Assembly: GCF_018991925.1 (NCBI RefSeq)
Contig: NW_024724368.1
Coordinates: forward strand, 3,066,742-3,130,741
DNA from: Homarus americanus
Lineage: Eukaryota > Arthropoda > Malacostraca > Decapoda > Nephropidae
Reading direction: 5' to 3'
DNA: 64,000 bases
The position numbers and the translations under genes are program-made. Position 1 is the stretch's first letter. Every line of letters begins with the position of its first letter. Shown here piece after piece: positions 54,441-59,111 of this stretch. The notes beneath the pieces were generated by a model. The model saw nothing but the letters and a program-made list of their open reading frames with translations, made no database searches and was not told the origin of the DNA.

Positions 54441-55233
54441 CAAAACATCACCAAACACTTCAAATACATCGTGAAGGTGGAGGAGGGCTACACCAGCGGG
54501 TCGACCTGGCTAATTGGTGGCAGTGTTTGGGTGATCTTGGCGTTACTATGACAACGGCTCACCTACCAATGACAACAAAGACGCACGTGGTTTCATAGCG
54601 AGATAAAACACCTTTAAAACACCAGATAAACCGGTTTCTCTCATGAACACGTTACTATCACGTTTTAATTTTGAAGTTTAGACAAGATTGAGATATTAAG
54701 ACCGTATAGAATGTATAATTTTGTGTTTTTTTTTATATTATAAATTAAATAATAATCTAACAGTAATGTTTGTATAGTCGGGGACAAAAGTTCACAACTC
54801 GTGGTGAAACGGAGTCAAGGGAATGACTCTCTGAACTGACTTAACCCCCCCACCCTGACTGTTTCATCGCATTTGGGGATCGATGCTGCTTCATTTGGGG
54901 TCGAAGGTGCTTCATTTTGGGGTACATGCTGCTTCATTTGGGGTCGATGCGGCTTCATTTGGTGGTCGAAGCTGCTTCATTTGGGGCCGACACTGCTTCA
55001 TTTGGGGCCGACACTGCTTCATTTGGGGGTCGAAGCGGCTTCATTTTGGCCGGGAGTGAACTTTAAACCCTGACTCTACATTTATACATTTTACAGACAA
55101 AACCGACTAGTTAATAGCTACAACAGTCAATAGGAGAAGACTGTGTTGGACCAGACAAGAGGATTATCGACCTACCTGGTGGCAGCTCCGCGGGGCCTGC
55201 TGGCATCCTGGTTACCGTCTGCACTGCCGCCAT
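4077..55233 (-). CDS. ZC2HC1-family C2HC zinc finger protein, 13-exon gene model
   Basis: Gene-level entry: join of 55233-55176, 47743-47622, 43236-43071, 42251-42058, 17033-16826, 16595-16458, 14224-14201, 14025-13614, 13322-13221, 10769-9612, 9095-8040, 6057-5785 and 4314-4077, all minus strand. The sum is 4149 nt (1382 codons plus TGA). Every intron is GT-AG and every junction keeps phase. Finger 1 uses C32, C35, H47, C51; finger 2 uses C136, C139, H151, C155; the C-terminal motif uses C1355, C1358, C1370, C1371, C1373. The order finger, basic linker with W97, finger, tail ending in the CHECG...FCCQCG motif matches ZC2HC1A/FAM164A. The molecular function of this family is poorly known; zinc binding is inferred from the ligands. 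The protein is about four times the length of vertebrate ZC2HC1A because of disordered, repeat-rich exons 5-12. Splicing is predicted and not supported by transcript data. Confidence 0.88.
4590..5010 (+). mobile_element. LINE 3' fragment, copy B
   Basis: It shows homology to the copy at 14930-15250: [14 protein letters not shown], a diverged LEL block, [10 protein letters not shown] and the EPVHAQYLP block. It is more diverged than its neighbour, with in-frame stops and small deletions, so it is the older insertion. Confidence 0.75.
5011..5345 (+). mobile_element. LINE 3' fragment, copy C, with duplicated tail
   Basis: It starts abruptly at KPQVQK, keeps [19 protein letters not shown] and FKTRLDQHW almost intact, and ends in two tandem copies of a roughly 75-bp tail containing GTGACC...CCC..GCGGCTAAC and an A/G-rich end. 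It lies head-to-tail directly behind copy B. Confidence 0.8.
5400..5682 (+). mobile_element. LINE 3' fragment of a second family
   Basis: It encodes a degraded [18 protein letters not shown] block, typical of the end of non-LTR polymerase ORFs, followed by a short 3' region ending at an AT-rich tail near 5682. The sequence differs from copies A-C. Confidence 0.5.
5785..6057 (-). CDS. Exon 12: residues 1213-1304
   Basis: It follows a T-rich acceptor ending CTTTCCAG and reads [20 protein letters not shown], then [13 protein letters not shown], a run of five Asn, and SSKKDFD. It is 273 nt with phase 2 at both ends and donor [15 protein letters not shown] looks like a short amphipathic helix; the rest is polar and disordered. 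Confidence 0.83.
6058..8039. other. Intron 11
   Basis: The 1982-bp intron carries one Tigger-like element (6555-7329). The remainder is AT-rich, with a short (TTA)n at about 7530-7545 after CAAGTTAAAT, possibly the tail of a small retroposon. Confidence 0.7.
6555..7329. mobile_element. Tigger/pogo-like non-autonomous DNA transposon
   Basis: The ends are inverted repeats, GTGATCCCTCGGTTAA on the left and CACTGGTCCCTCGGTTAAC on the right (reverse complement), flanked by TA at 6553-6554 and 7330-7331. Inside each end GGTTAACGA-type blocks recur several times. The 775-bp interior has no transposase frame, so it is an internally deleted or MITE-like copy. Confidence 0.7.
8040..9095 (-). CDS. Exon 11: WSSP-repeat disordered segment, residues 861-1213
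   Basis: The acceptor is a clear polypyrimidine tract ending CTCTGCAG at 9096, which restores [20 protein letters not shown] in phase. The frame stays open upstream to about 9163 but that part is intronic in this model. Residues about 1012-1190 hold roughly nine degenerate copies of W-S-S-P-T-R-D/E with Arg, Asp and Ser between them. The exon ends phase 2 at TTTD plus AG before GTAATT. The function is unknown. Confidence 0.85.
9096..9611. other. Intron 10
   Basis: This 516-bp AT-rich intron shows nothing recognisable beyond its splice sites. The frame of exon 11 stays open for another 68 nt upstream of the chosen acceptor, so a weaker upstream acceptor is possible. Confidence 0.7.
9612..10769 (-). 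CDS. Exon 10: long disordered acidic-to-basic segment, residues 475-861
   Basis: This is a continuous 386-codon exon with phase 2 ends, acceptor GGAAACACAG and donor AG|GTAACG. It starts with a Lys-rich stretch ([11 protein letters not shown]), passes through an acidic region (EEEDT, DEEEEN, DDESDNE) and becomes Arg/Ser-rich, with SRSR at 743-746 and SRSRSPKR at 783-790. No globular domain is recognised. RS dipeptides and basic clusters suggest a nuclear protein or RNA contact, which is inference. The open frame over 1.16 kb and matching phases are the evidence for coding. Confidence 0.87.
10770..13220. other. Intron 9
   Basis: The 2451-bp intron holds a hAT-like MITE (10971-11099), a poly-T run at about 11187-11200 and, around 11730-12270, a stretch with moderately long minus-strand frames that I could not identify. 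From 12620 to 13150 it is A-rich with semi-repeated AAAAAAATTCCC-type motifs. Confidence 0.65.
10971..11099. mobile_element. hAT-like MITE, 129 bp
   Basis: The terminal inverted repeats are CAGACATGG and CCATGTCTG. The 8-bp flanks GTAATAAC (10963-10970) and GTAGTAAC (11100-11107) match at 7 of 8 positions, as for a hAT target duplication. The interior is AT-rich with repeated TAATTACAATTA motifs, common in small hAT derivatives. Confidence 0.65.
13221..13322 (-). CDS. Exon 9: residues 441-475, phase 2-2
   Basis: The acceptor TCTTCCTCAG and a perfect donor AA|GTAAGT flank 102 nt that begin and end in phase 2. It encodes [19 protein letters not shown] and [14 protein letters not shown], acidic and Ser-rich. 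It is divisible by three, hence skippable without a frameshift. No domain is recognised. Confidence 0.8.
13614..14025 (-). CDS. Exon 8: SSGYGQ hexapeptide repeats, residues 304-441
   Basis: After VMGC it encodes 14 tandem hexapeptides (residues 308-391) with consensus S-S-G-Y-G-Q; two copies carry His for Tyr and the last reads SPGYGL. A basic, Ser-rich tail with RSSFSSAGG and [14 protein letters not shown] follows. The Gly-Tyr-Gly-Gln-Ser composition resembles the low-complexity domains of FET proteins such as FUS and EWS. This exon alone converts phase 1 to phase 2, so it must be kept in any full-length message. The opposite strand also reads open here because of the 18-nt period. Confidence 0.85.
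13767..14018 (-). repeat. Coding minisatellite, 18-bp unit, 14 copies
   Basis: The DNA under the SSGYGQ repeat is an 18-bp tandem array with scattered third-position changes (TAT/TAC, TCA/TCT, GGA/GGT/GGG), which keep the peptide while the DNA diverges. No frameshift occurs in 252 bp. That pattern suggests purifying selection on the peptide with occasional copy-number change. Confidence 0.9.
14201..14224 (-). CDS. Exon 7: 24-nt microexon, residues 296-304
   Basis: The 24-nt exon is bounded by a T-rich acceptor ending CTTAAG and a consensus donor CAG|GTAAGA. It adds A-P-P-T-E-E-E-S between exons 6 and 8 and is phase 1 at both ends, so the frame is kept whether it is included or skipped. It is separated from exon 8 by a 175-bp intron. 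Evidence is splice-site quality and phase only. An acidic octapeptide from a symmetric microexon fits the usual pattern of regulated microexons, but this is inference. Confidence 0.6.
14426..15425 (+). mobile_element. LINE 3' region, best-preserved copy, with tail fragments
   Basis: At 14426-14519 lies the tail of one copy. From about 14520 a longer copy runs through [14 protein letters not shown], a frameshift near 14715-14735, then an open frame (14723-15280) with [52 protein letters not shown] and [13 protein letters not shown]. The 3' tail unit is present twice (15265-15340 and 15341-15425). This is the extreme C-terminus of a non-LTR retrotransposon polymerase; the catalytic RT core is absent. 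CR1/L2-type is my inference. Confidence 0.85.
15704..16344. mobile_element. Tigger/pogo-like DNA transposon, deleted
   Basis: It starts CAGTCAACCCTCGCTTTACG and ends with the inverted equivalent (CAGTGAACCCTCACTTTACG on the reverse strand), flanked by TA at 15702-15703 and 16345-16346. The 641-bp body keeps a short plus-strand acidic frame around 15935-16035 ([24 protein letters not shown]), possibly the last residues of a transposase. The DDE core is missing. Confidence 0.75.
16458..16595 (-). CDS. Exon 6: Ser/Arg-rich segment, residues 250-296
   Basis: It starts phase 1 with [16 protein letters not shown] and ends phase 1 with FSNMLKS plus one G. It is 138 nt, divisible by three, so skipping it keeps frame. 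Intron 5 is only 230 bp. The donor GTAAAC is acceptable. The composition is like exon 5 and no domain is visible. Confidence 0.8.
16826..17033 (-). CDS. Exon 5: Pro/Ser-rich segment, residues 181-250
   Basis: The acceptor TTTCAG is followed in phase 0 by [18 protein letters not shown], the position where vertebrate members read VYKPPALKKS. The rest is Pro/Ser/Arg-rich and predicted disordered. The exon ends phase 1 with [10 protein letters not shown], a motif repeated at the start of exon 6. The donor is GTAGAT. Confidence 0.85.
17395..17595 (-). mobile_element. Probable tRNA-derived SINE with (ATT)n tail
   Basis: On the minus strand 17594-17578 reads GCAGCAAAGTGGTTAGC, an A-box-like sequence, and about 30 nt later GTTTGATCCCAGGG resembles a B box (GGTTCGAATCC type). 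A short body with CCAGGTGGGCGGCTCCCATAAG follows, then a long imperfect (TTA)n tail. Pol III-type boxes plus a simple-repeat tail are the layout of a tRNA SINE. No fold was computed. Confidence 0.5.
17731..18279. mobile_element. hAT-type DNA transposon, non-autonomous, 549 bp
   Basis: The left end is CAGTGCCGGATTTAGACC and the right end, reversed, is CAGGGTCGGATTTAGGAG. Both are followed inward by a GGAGGCCC(A/C)TGGGCAG block. An exact 8-bp target duplication ACCCCAAC flanks it (17723-17730 and 18280-18287). The interior is AT-rich with no transposase frame. The 8-bp duplication and the ends indicate the hAT superfamily. Confidence 0.85.
20432..20815. repeat. Compound (TG)n microsatellite, about 380 bp
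   Basis: It is a pure-to-interrupted TG array with TAGTG, GCGTG, GGTG and CATG interruptions. Open frames on both strands here are Val-Cys or His-Thr translations of the repeat, not genes. Confidence 0.95.
22232..22274. repeat. (CA)n microsatellite
   Basis: An uninterrupted CA array of about 43 bp. Confidence 0.95.
22990..23440 (-). mobile_element. Degraded non-LTR reverse transcriptase remnant
   Basis: The minus strand, broken by stops and frame changes, still reads [11 protein letters not shown] (the QG-x-V-L-x-P-L motif of non-LTR RT), then about 100 nt later IFADDSN (the F/Y-A-D-D catalytic motif). Order and spacing fit an RT palm. It is clearly dead and of a different portion from the C-terminal LINE tails elsewhere in the window. 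Confidence 0.55.
23585..23695. repeat. Imperfect (ATT)n microsatellite
   Basis: TTATTATTATTA tracts interrupted by CGATAACCG and CATTACTT stretches. Confidence 0.9.
24046..24091. repeat. (CA)n microsatellite
   Basis: A pure CA array of about 46 bp. Confidence 0.95.
24299..24441. repeat. Minisatellite, about 25-bp unit
   Basis: GGTAATAGGCGTCGTGGCGT-type units, roughly five copies, the last three nearly identical. Confidence 0.8.
27159..27252. repeat. (TG)n microsatellite with TGGG interruptions
   Basis: Alternating GTGTGTG and GGGTGTG blocks. Confidence 0.95.
27716..27770. repeat. (CA)n microsatellite
   Basis: A CA array of about 55 bp. Confidence 0.95.
27873..27907. repeat. Interstitial TTAGG repeats
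   Basis: Six to seven perfect GGTTA units, the ancestral arthropod telomere repeat, inside intron 4. Confidence 0.9.
28080..28133. repeat. (CA)n microsatellite
   Basis: A CA array of about 54 bp. Confidence 0.95.
28741..28812. repeat. GGTGAGGTGGGGCAA minisatellite
   Basis: A G-rich 15-bp-type unit, about four copies, with several GGGG runs. Confidence 0.75.
29392..29582. repeat. 21-bp minisatellite with GACGTC core
   Basis: About nine copies of GGCACTACACCGACGTCAGAG with single-base variants and one-base losses (CTACCCGACG). Confidence 0.92.
30574..30641. repeat. (TG)n followed by (CA)n, inverted dinucleotide arrays
   Basis: TG units run to 30601, then GGGACGCG, then CA units, so the two arms are complementary. 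Confidence 0.9.
31008..31075. repeat. (GACA)n with GAACGAGACCGACA units
   Basis: A tetranucleotide array grading into a 14-bp unit repeated three times. A shorter (GACA)n lies at 30779-30799. Confidence 0.85.
31679..31777. repeat. (AATA)n microsatellite
   Basis: About 100 bp of AAAT/AATA units with a few interruptions. Confidence 0.93.
32107..32210. repeat. 36-bp tandem repeat, three copies
   Basis: Nearly identical units containing CACTCGCTACAGTACACAAA and CTCGTAACAGAC. Confidence 0.9.
32363..32460. repeat. (TG)n with GCGTG and CATG variants
   Basis: A dinucleotide array of about 98 bp with periodic C substitutions. Confidence 0.93.
32848..32893. repeat. (CA)n followed by (CT)n
   Basis: A CA array of about 44 bp running into CTCTCTCTCT. 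Confidence 0.95.
33485..33780. repeat. 20/23-bp minisatellite GTGAGGGAGACAGGAG
   Basis: About 13 copies; short units (GTATAGTGAGGGAGACAGGA) alternate in blocks with units carrying an extra GAA. The long minus-strand open frames here (Pro/Ser/Leu/Tyr repeats) come from this array. Confidence 0.93.
39176..39305. repeat. (GT)n and (AC)n pair 50 bp apart
   Basis: GT units at 39176-39210 and AC units at 39262-39305 flank a 51-bp spacer, giving complementary arms. Confidence 0.92.
41365..41600. repeat. Degenerate GTGTACACCA-type repeat
   Basis: Units of about 35-40 bp share GTACACCA(T/C)GTGTG and TTTTGTTGGA blocks. Copies are diverged. Confidence 0.55.
42058..42251 (-). CDS. Exon 4: second C2HC zinc finger, residues 116-180
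   Basis: It encodes DYNQCPHC followed by H151-x3-C155 in AADRHINWC, closely matching the second finger of ZC2HC1A, which has AADRHINFC. The finger ends in a basic, Ser/Pro-rich tail finishing SRTK at phase 0, just before a GTAGGT donor. The next intron is 25 kb, the largest in the gene. Confidence 0.94.
42377..42515. mobile_element. Foldback MITE-like element, copy 1
   Basis: Left arm GATCACCTGATGAATTACCA ... AACCCAAGCTAATTTCACC and right arm (reversed) GATCACCTGAAGAATCT ... AACCCAAGCTTATTTCACC are inverted repeats of about 45 nt. Related sequences occur at 61272-61476 and 63477-63540. Confidence 0.7.
43030..43068. repeat. (CT)n microsatellite abutting exon 3 donor
   Basis: On the minus strand it is (GA)n starting within the GTGAG of the exon 3 splice donor. 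Confidence 0.95.
43071..43236 (-). CDS. Exon 3: inter-finger linker, residues 61-115
   Basis: It starts in phase 0 with TFDSTKQR and contains W97 in [18 protein letters not shown], matching the family's signature linker (W-R-x-K-H-x-E-F-x-x-x-I-R-A-A-K). It ends phase 1 at ITG. The donor GTGAG runs straight into a (GA)n microsatellite at 43030-43068, so the 5' splice site sits at the edge of a length-unstable tract. Confidence 0.93.
43469..43581. mobile_element. Mariner-like MITE, 113 bp
   Basis: The inverted repeats are about 36 bp and nearly perfect (GGTGATCGAAAAGTCCCTGT and reversed GGTGATCAAAAAGTCCCTGT, continuing GCACCTRTGATAA), flanked by TA on both sides (43467-43468, 43582-43583). 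Only about 40 bp lie between the arms. Confidence 0.8.
43806..43854. repeat. (CA)n microsatellite
   Basis: A CA array of about 49 bp. Confidence 0.95.
44443..44517. repeat. (CA)n microsatellite, longest pure tract
   Basis: About 75 bp of uninterrupted CA. Confidence 0.96.
44650..46690. repeat. Degenerate TGGCACTAC repeat field
   Basis: Near-perfect 20-21-bp units occur at 44740-44832 (ATGTGGCACTACCTATTTAA) and 46130-46335 (CATGTGGCACTACTTAAAAT). Between and after them, weaker relatives (ACCACTGTA, GGTACCAC, TGTAAACTAA) recur at roughly 20-35 bp. This looks like one ancient satellite at different stages of decay. Confidence 0.75.
46846..47165. repeat. 64-bp tandem repeat of TTTAACGGACTATA type
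   Basis: About four copies of a 64-bp unit containing GAAACCTCTATTTAACGGAC and AATCCGTTATATCGAGGGTC. Each unit holds an inverted TAACGGA/TCCGTTA pair. The outer edges resemble Tigger-like termini (GTGAAGTCTCTGTATAACGG reversed at the right edge). Confidence 0.8.
47622..47743 (-). CDS. Exon 2: first C2HC zinc finger, residues 20-60
   Basis: This exon encodes the first finger, with C32-x2-C35, then H47-x3-C51, followed by a basic SSRKRK stretch that vertebrate ZC2HC1A also has (KKRK before TFDS). The acceptor is a C-rich tract ending in CAG, and the donor GTTGGT gives a phase 0 end. It is flanked by introns of 7.4 kb and 4.4 kb. This is one of the most conserved pieces of the gene and identifies the family. 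Confidence 0.93.
47810..48225. repeat. GTTACAGAAGGGGA minisatellite
   Basis: About 28 copies of a 14-16-bp unit with variants (GATACAG, GTTATAGAA). The 160-codon open frame across it is a repeat translation. Confidence 0.92.
48583..48660. repeat. (TA)n microsatellite
   Basis: About 75 bp of TA with TTTTT interruptions near both ends. Confidence 0.95.
49975..50140. repeat. 23-bp minisatellite TGTGACCTGTGACCTGTTTA
   Basis: About seven nearly identical 23-bp units. Each contains TGACCT half-sites, the core of nuclear-receptor elements, which may be chance. Confidence 0.92.
51830..52235. repeat. 20-bp minisatellite CCCTCATACGTACACTCCAG
   Basis: About 20 copies; regular at the right (52130-52235) and more scrambled in the middle. 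Confidence 0.92.
53960..54403 (+). mobile_element. LINE 3' fragment, third family
   Basis: It encodes [27 protein letters not shown] RT C-terminal sequence, then, after a frame change, a [14 protein letters not shown] block and [10 protein letters not shown]. It ends GCAGTTTCCTCCATTCTTATGTTC, directly joined to (CT)n at 54404-54438. The left edge abuts a (TA)n tract. This 3' end is commonly seen in decapod LINEs. Confidence 0.75.
54866..55045. repeat. 21-bp minisatellite GCTTCATTTGGGG
   Basis: About eight copies of a 20-21-bp unit, CTTCATTTGGGGTCGA plus variable GCTG or CACTG. It lies 130 bp inside intron 1 from the exon 1 donor. Confidence 0.9.
55176..55233 (-). CDS. Exon 1: start codon and residues 1-19
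   Basis: The exon opens with ATG at 55233 in a good context (G at -3, G at +4). An in-frame TGA lies four codons upstream, which fixes this as the first usable start. It reads [19 protein letters not shown] and ends with a single G (phase 1) before a strong GTAGGT donor. The G joins AG of exon 2 to make Glu20 and runs into [12 protein letters not shown], a typical lead-in to the first finger. Confidence is slightly below that of the conserved exons because the exon is short and its sequence is not conserved. Confidence 0.8.
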
Positions 55234-55585
55234 CACCAACACTCACGCCACGCTCACACACCTGATGCCCCGTGGTCGTCGCCTGCTGCTGATGGTGATG
55301 CTGGTAGTGGTGATGTTGATACCCCTTGTGATGATGATGGTAGTGGTGATACTGGTGCCCCTATTGTTCTTGGTGTTAATATCCCTACGTTGCTACTGGT
55401 GGCACGTATAACACACCAGCACCTCGAGTGATTGTTTTGATGTTAGCTGTTGGTGTTAGCTTAGAGTTGTGTGTTATGATAGTATCAGTGCTTCAGGGTA
55501 TCTCACGTCTAGACTGTGCTAGGTGTAAATGTCAGCTTATGTGTAGGTGTTGTTGTAGAGTATTGCTTGTGTATAAAAGTACTAT
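55234..55585 (-). other. Probable 5' leader without upstream ATG
   Basis: On the minus strand about 350 nt upstream of the start codon contain no ATG; the first one upstream is near 55586. The stretch is rich in CAC, CAT and CAG triplets (read as GTG, ATG and CTG on the plus strand). A leader is plausible, but no transcription start, TATA box or initiator could be placed. Confidence 0.4.
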
Positions 55586-55881
55586 TCCATACATGTATTT
55601 CAACATTAATATAGCTTAGTGCTCAATGTTGTGAGTTGTGTAATGAAGATATGGGTTGGGGCAGGTGGTGGTGGTTTCCGTCCCCAAGGCAATAACAAGA
55701 CCAGCTTCGTCACAGCCGACCCAACCCGCCCCGCCTGACACCACCTGTAAAATAAAAGAGAACACATCACACACAGATGGCCATTACCACACTTACAAAT
55801 TATTTACCAAATCGTGGAAATATTAACTCTCTTTCCCAGTCTCCAGTTTATCTATATTAACCTCATTTAACATATAGCTAG

Positions 55882-56095
55882 CAGTGGTTCCCAAACTTTT
55901 TCTGATCATTACCCACTTTTCATATATGATCCTTATCCATGGCCCCCCTCTCCCAATCCATATCTCTGGCTGGCTCAGCTGCTGACTGGCTGTTCTAGTG
56001 TGGTGGGGCTTGGGATTTTTATGTGTACATAGCCTCAGCTTATGGCCACCTAAATTTTGCTGGGGGGGCCATGGCCCCCAGTTTGGGAACCAGTG
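55882..56095. mobile_element. hAT-like MITE, 214 bp
   Basis: The ends are CAGTGGTTCCCAAACTTTTT and, reversed, CACTGGTTCCCAAACTGGGG, typical hAT-family termini. The flanks share AGCTAG (55876-55881 and 56096-56101), 6 of the expected 8 bp. It lies 650 bp upstream of the start codon. Confidence 0.8.
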
Positions 56096-56261
56096 AGCTA
56101 GACGAATGATTGTATTAAAATATATAGGAAAACTTCAGTTATTTATTTTATTTATTTGTATCTTTATATAATTATTTAAGATAAAAAAGCATATATATAA
56201 CGCTTGAGGAGAATAATACGAAGAAGGACGATTGTGGTTACTTCCCATAAGGAGACGCCTT

Positions 56262-56866
56262 CCATAGCCTACCAGAACCTTCCACAACCCACCAGAGCCT
56301 TCTACAGCCTACCAGAACCTTCCACAACCCACCAGAGCCTTCCACAACCCACCAGAGCCTTCCACAGCCTACCAGAGACTTCCACAACCTACCAGAACCT
56401 TCCACAACCCACCAGAGCCTTCCACATACCAACAGAGCCTTCCACGACCCACCTGAGACTTCCACAACCTACCAGAACCTTCCACAACCTACCAGAGCCT
56501 TCCACAAACCAACAGAGCCTTCCACGACCCACCTGAGACTTCACACCTACCAGAGCTCTTCCACAAACCAACAGAGCTTCCACAGCCTACCAGAACCTTC
56601 CACGACAACTACCAGGGCCTTCCACAAAACCAACAGAGCCTTCCACAGCCTACCAGAGCCTTCCACAGCCTACCAAAGCCTTCCACAAACCAACAGAACC
56701 TTCCACGACCCACCAGAGCCTTCCACGACCTACCAGGGCCTTCCACAAACCAACAGAGCCTTCCACAGCCTACCAGAGCCTTCCACAACCTACCAAAGCC
56801 TTCCACAAACCAACAGAGCCTTCCACAACCTACCAGGGCCTTCCACAACCTACCATAACCTACCAG
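56262..56866. repeat. 20-bp minisatellite CCTTCCACAACCTACCAGAG
   Basis: About 30 copies over 605 bp, with alternating sub-variants (CAGCCTACC, AAACCAACA, CGACCCACC) that form a higher-order pattern. Confidence 0.95.
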
Positions 56867-56939
56867 AGCCTAGAATAACCCTAGCTAAAGCTCCTCATAA
56901 TCCTAGCTAACCATGTTCCAATCTACACTTACATGAAGC

Positions 56940-57075
56940 TTAACTAAACCCCATTATGGCCCTAACTACACTCCATTATGGCCCTAACTACACTCCATTA
57001 TGGCCCTAACTACACCCCATTATGGCCCTAACTACAACCCATTATGGCCCTAACTAAACCCCCATTATGGCCCTA
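56940..57075. repeat. 22-bp minisatellite ACTCCATTATGGCCCTAACT
   Basis: About six copies, starting 70 bp after the preceding array and unrelated to it. Confidence 0.9.
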
Positions 57076-57445
57076 ACTCCCTCCCCCCCCGTGGACCTAT
57101 AAGCACACACGGTGGTAGGCAATAAGCCGCCCAAGTAGTTAGACAGGAGGCCAGAGACAGGAGAAAGTGTTCACGCCCAGGTGACGGAGGTCGTTGCCAC
57201 CAGGTGTTTGGAGAGGAATCGAACACGGGGTTAATCTTGGAAACGTTGTGGTGAGGGGGGGGTGGTGGTGGTGGCTGATAAGTGTATAGGGGTGGGTTTG
57301 AGGGAGGGAGGGAGGGAGTGGGTGGGTGATTAGAGTATGGAATGGATTGAGGGGGGGATGGTGTGGTGGTGGGTGGTGATAAGCTTACAGGAAGGAAGGA
57401 AGGAAGGAAGGATGTTGGTGGGTGTTGATGGTGTTACTTTTATTA

Positions 57446-57553
57446 GAGGTATTGATGACGCAGGTGTTGGTACAGGTATTGATGACGCAGGTGTTGGTAC
57501 AGGTATTGATGACGCAGGTGTTGGTACAGGTATTGATGACGCAGGTGTTAGTA
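57446..57553. repeat. 27-bp tandem repeat, four copies
   Basis: GGTATTGATGACGCAGGTGT plus TGGTACA, almost identical units. Confidence 0.93.
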
Positions 57554-58036
57554 CAGTACTTCCCTTACTAACACTAATCCTCACTACGTCTGATAAGGTG
57601 GACAGAAAATTGGTGAGTAAAGCTGTGAGGTGAGAGGCAACGTTGGCATATACGTGTATCTGTAGCCCAAGGTAAGCTACTCTGTTTCCCTGGCCATAAG
57701 ACACGTGCCGCATGTTATCACCGCCGCACCCTTCCCTCGTACACTCACCCTCACCTACGCGCCTCCCTCACCTACACCTCTGCACCACCCTTACCCCTAC
57801 CTCCTCCTCCTCATCATCTTCCCAGAGCGTGGGTGAAGGGCCTCTCATAAGTCTCCCCTTCATACTGGATAATGAACTTCGAAAACACTATTTCTCACAC
57901 ACACGCACACACACACTCACACACGCGCACAGACCAGCAAGGCACACGAGTACACATTCCACAGACATTTTAATAGCGTACCCGAAGAAAGAAAAAAGAT
58001 CGTAAAAATCGTACCGCGAGACACAGAAGCTGAGTA

Positions 58037-58108
58037 GGTTGGGTTAGGTTTAGGTTGGGTTAGGTTTAGGTTAGGTTGGCTTAGGTTAGGTTGGTTTAGG
58101 TTAGGTGG
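58037..58108. repeat. Degenerate TTAGG repeats
   Basis: GGTTAGGTTTAGGTTGGG-type telomere-like units on the plus strand. Confidence 0.8.
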
Positions 58109-58757
58109 GGGCGTGTGGTCAGTCTCTCTACCTGGGCCGCTCACTAGGTAAATACTAAACATTAAACCCCATGTTTATAGTGGCAGCGCCTAAAATATCC
58201 CACAGGAGCTGAAAATAACCATAAGAGGCAAATAAGAATCAGCAGGTGGTAGGGATAGGTCCTTGTTACAGCCCTGGGAAGACACGCCTGGGACACGCTA
58301 ACATACAGTTCAAATACATATAAACACACGGAGTCGTCAAAATTATCATGTATACACACCAAGAAATATCACCGTGGAAATATTAAGCTCACCATGAAGT
58401 TTACGGCGTACATATTATACAGTATCCGGTAATACTATATCAATTATTTGTAGTACCGTTTATCAGTGTATTTCCCCAAAGATCAATATCCTGTACCGAG
58501 TGATGGCTGGGTCAGTCACCTCTCGTACCATTAGTCACCTATCCAGCCCACACGACCCGTCTGCCAGGTGAGTCCACGTGTACAGTATGCTCCACTAAAT
58601 GAATGTAAGGTGTGAATATCTAATGATTACTGACTGGTTAATGAATAGAGAATCTGTGGAATGCGTTCTCGTGCAGGTACACACACGCACACATACGCGC
58701 TTACACATATACGCACATACACAGACATATTACGGTAGGTGTTTTAGAAGTCTGAAC

Positions 58758-58813
58758 AACCTAACCTAACCTAACCTACCCTACCCTACCCTCACCCAAC
58801 CCAACCTAACCTA
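58758..58813. repeat. Degenerate CCTAA repeats
   Basis: ACCTAACCTAACCTACCCTA-type units, the reverse orientation of the TTAGG tract 650 bp to the left. Confidence 0.8.
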
Positions 58814-59111
58814 AACCACCGCGTAAGTATCAAGGCATTAGCGGTAAACGGAGGCAGCAGCAGGCAGACATCAAGGCTAAACACCACTAACTACACGAGG
58901 CAGGTTAAGGTGGCCACCCAACACCACGTCTTCCCAGTCAGTATAATCACGTCGTCTGGAGCCATGGTGAGGTGGGGCTTTGGTAATTTGCTTAATTACA
59001 TAATATGCCTTAATCATGTAATTAACCCTAATGACACGTTTCCTTAGGGAGAGGCGGAGCAGATATAATGTTTGATGACGTGTACAGTATATATTTACCG
59101 GTATGTATTTA

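Larger units (their letters stand above)
47744..55175. other. Intron 1
   Basis: The 7432-bp intron between the start-codon exon and the first finger contains minisatellites at 47810, 49975, 51830 and 54866, a LINE tail at 53960 and several dinucleotide arrays: (TA)n 48583-48660, (CA)n 48851-48884 and 49108-49172, (GT)n 51306-51349, (GA)n 51555-51598, (TG)n 52420-52459 and 53246-53271. G-rich GGAGGAGGGGGTG runs lie at 50790-50880 and 52800-52930. No other gene is seen. Confidence 0.75.

Noticed and set aside
55572..55579. TATAAAAG as a promoter for the ZC2HC1 gene
   Set aside because: The box reads on the plus strand, opposite to the gene, and no plus-strand gene follows.
57205..57225. GGAATCGAACAC, like a reversed tRNA B box
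   Set aside because: No acceptor stem, A box or anticodon arm could be matched around it.
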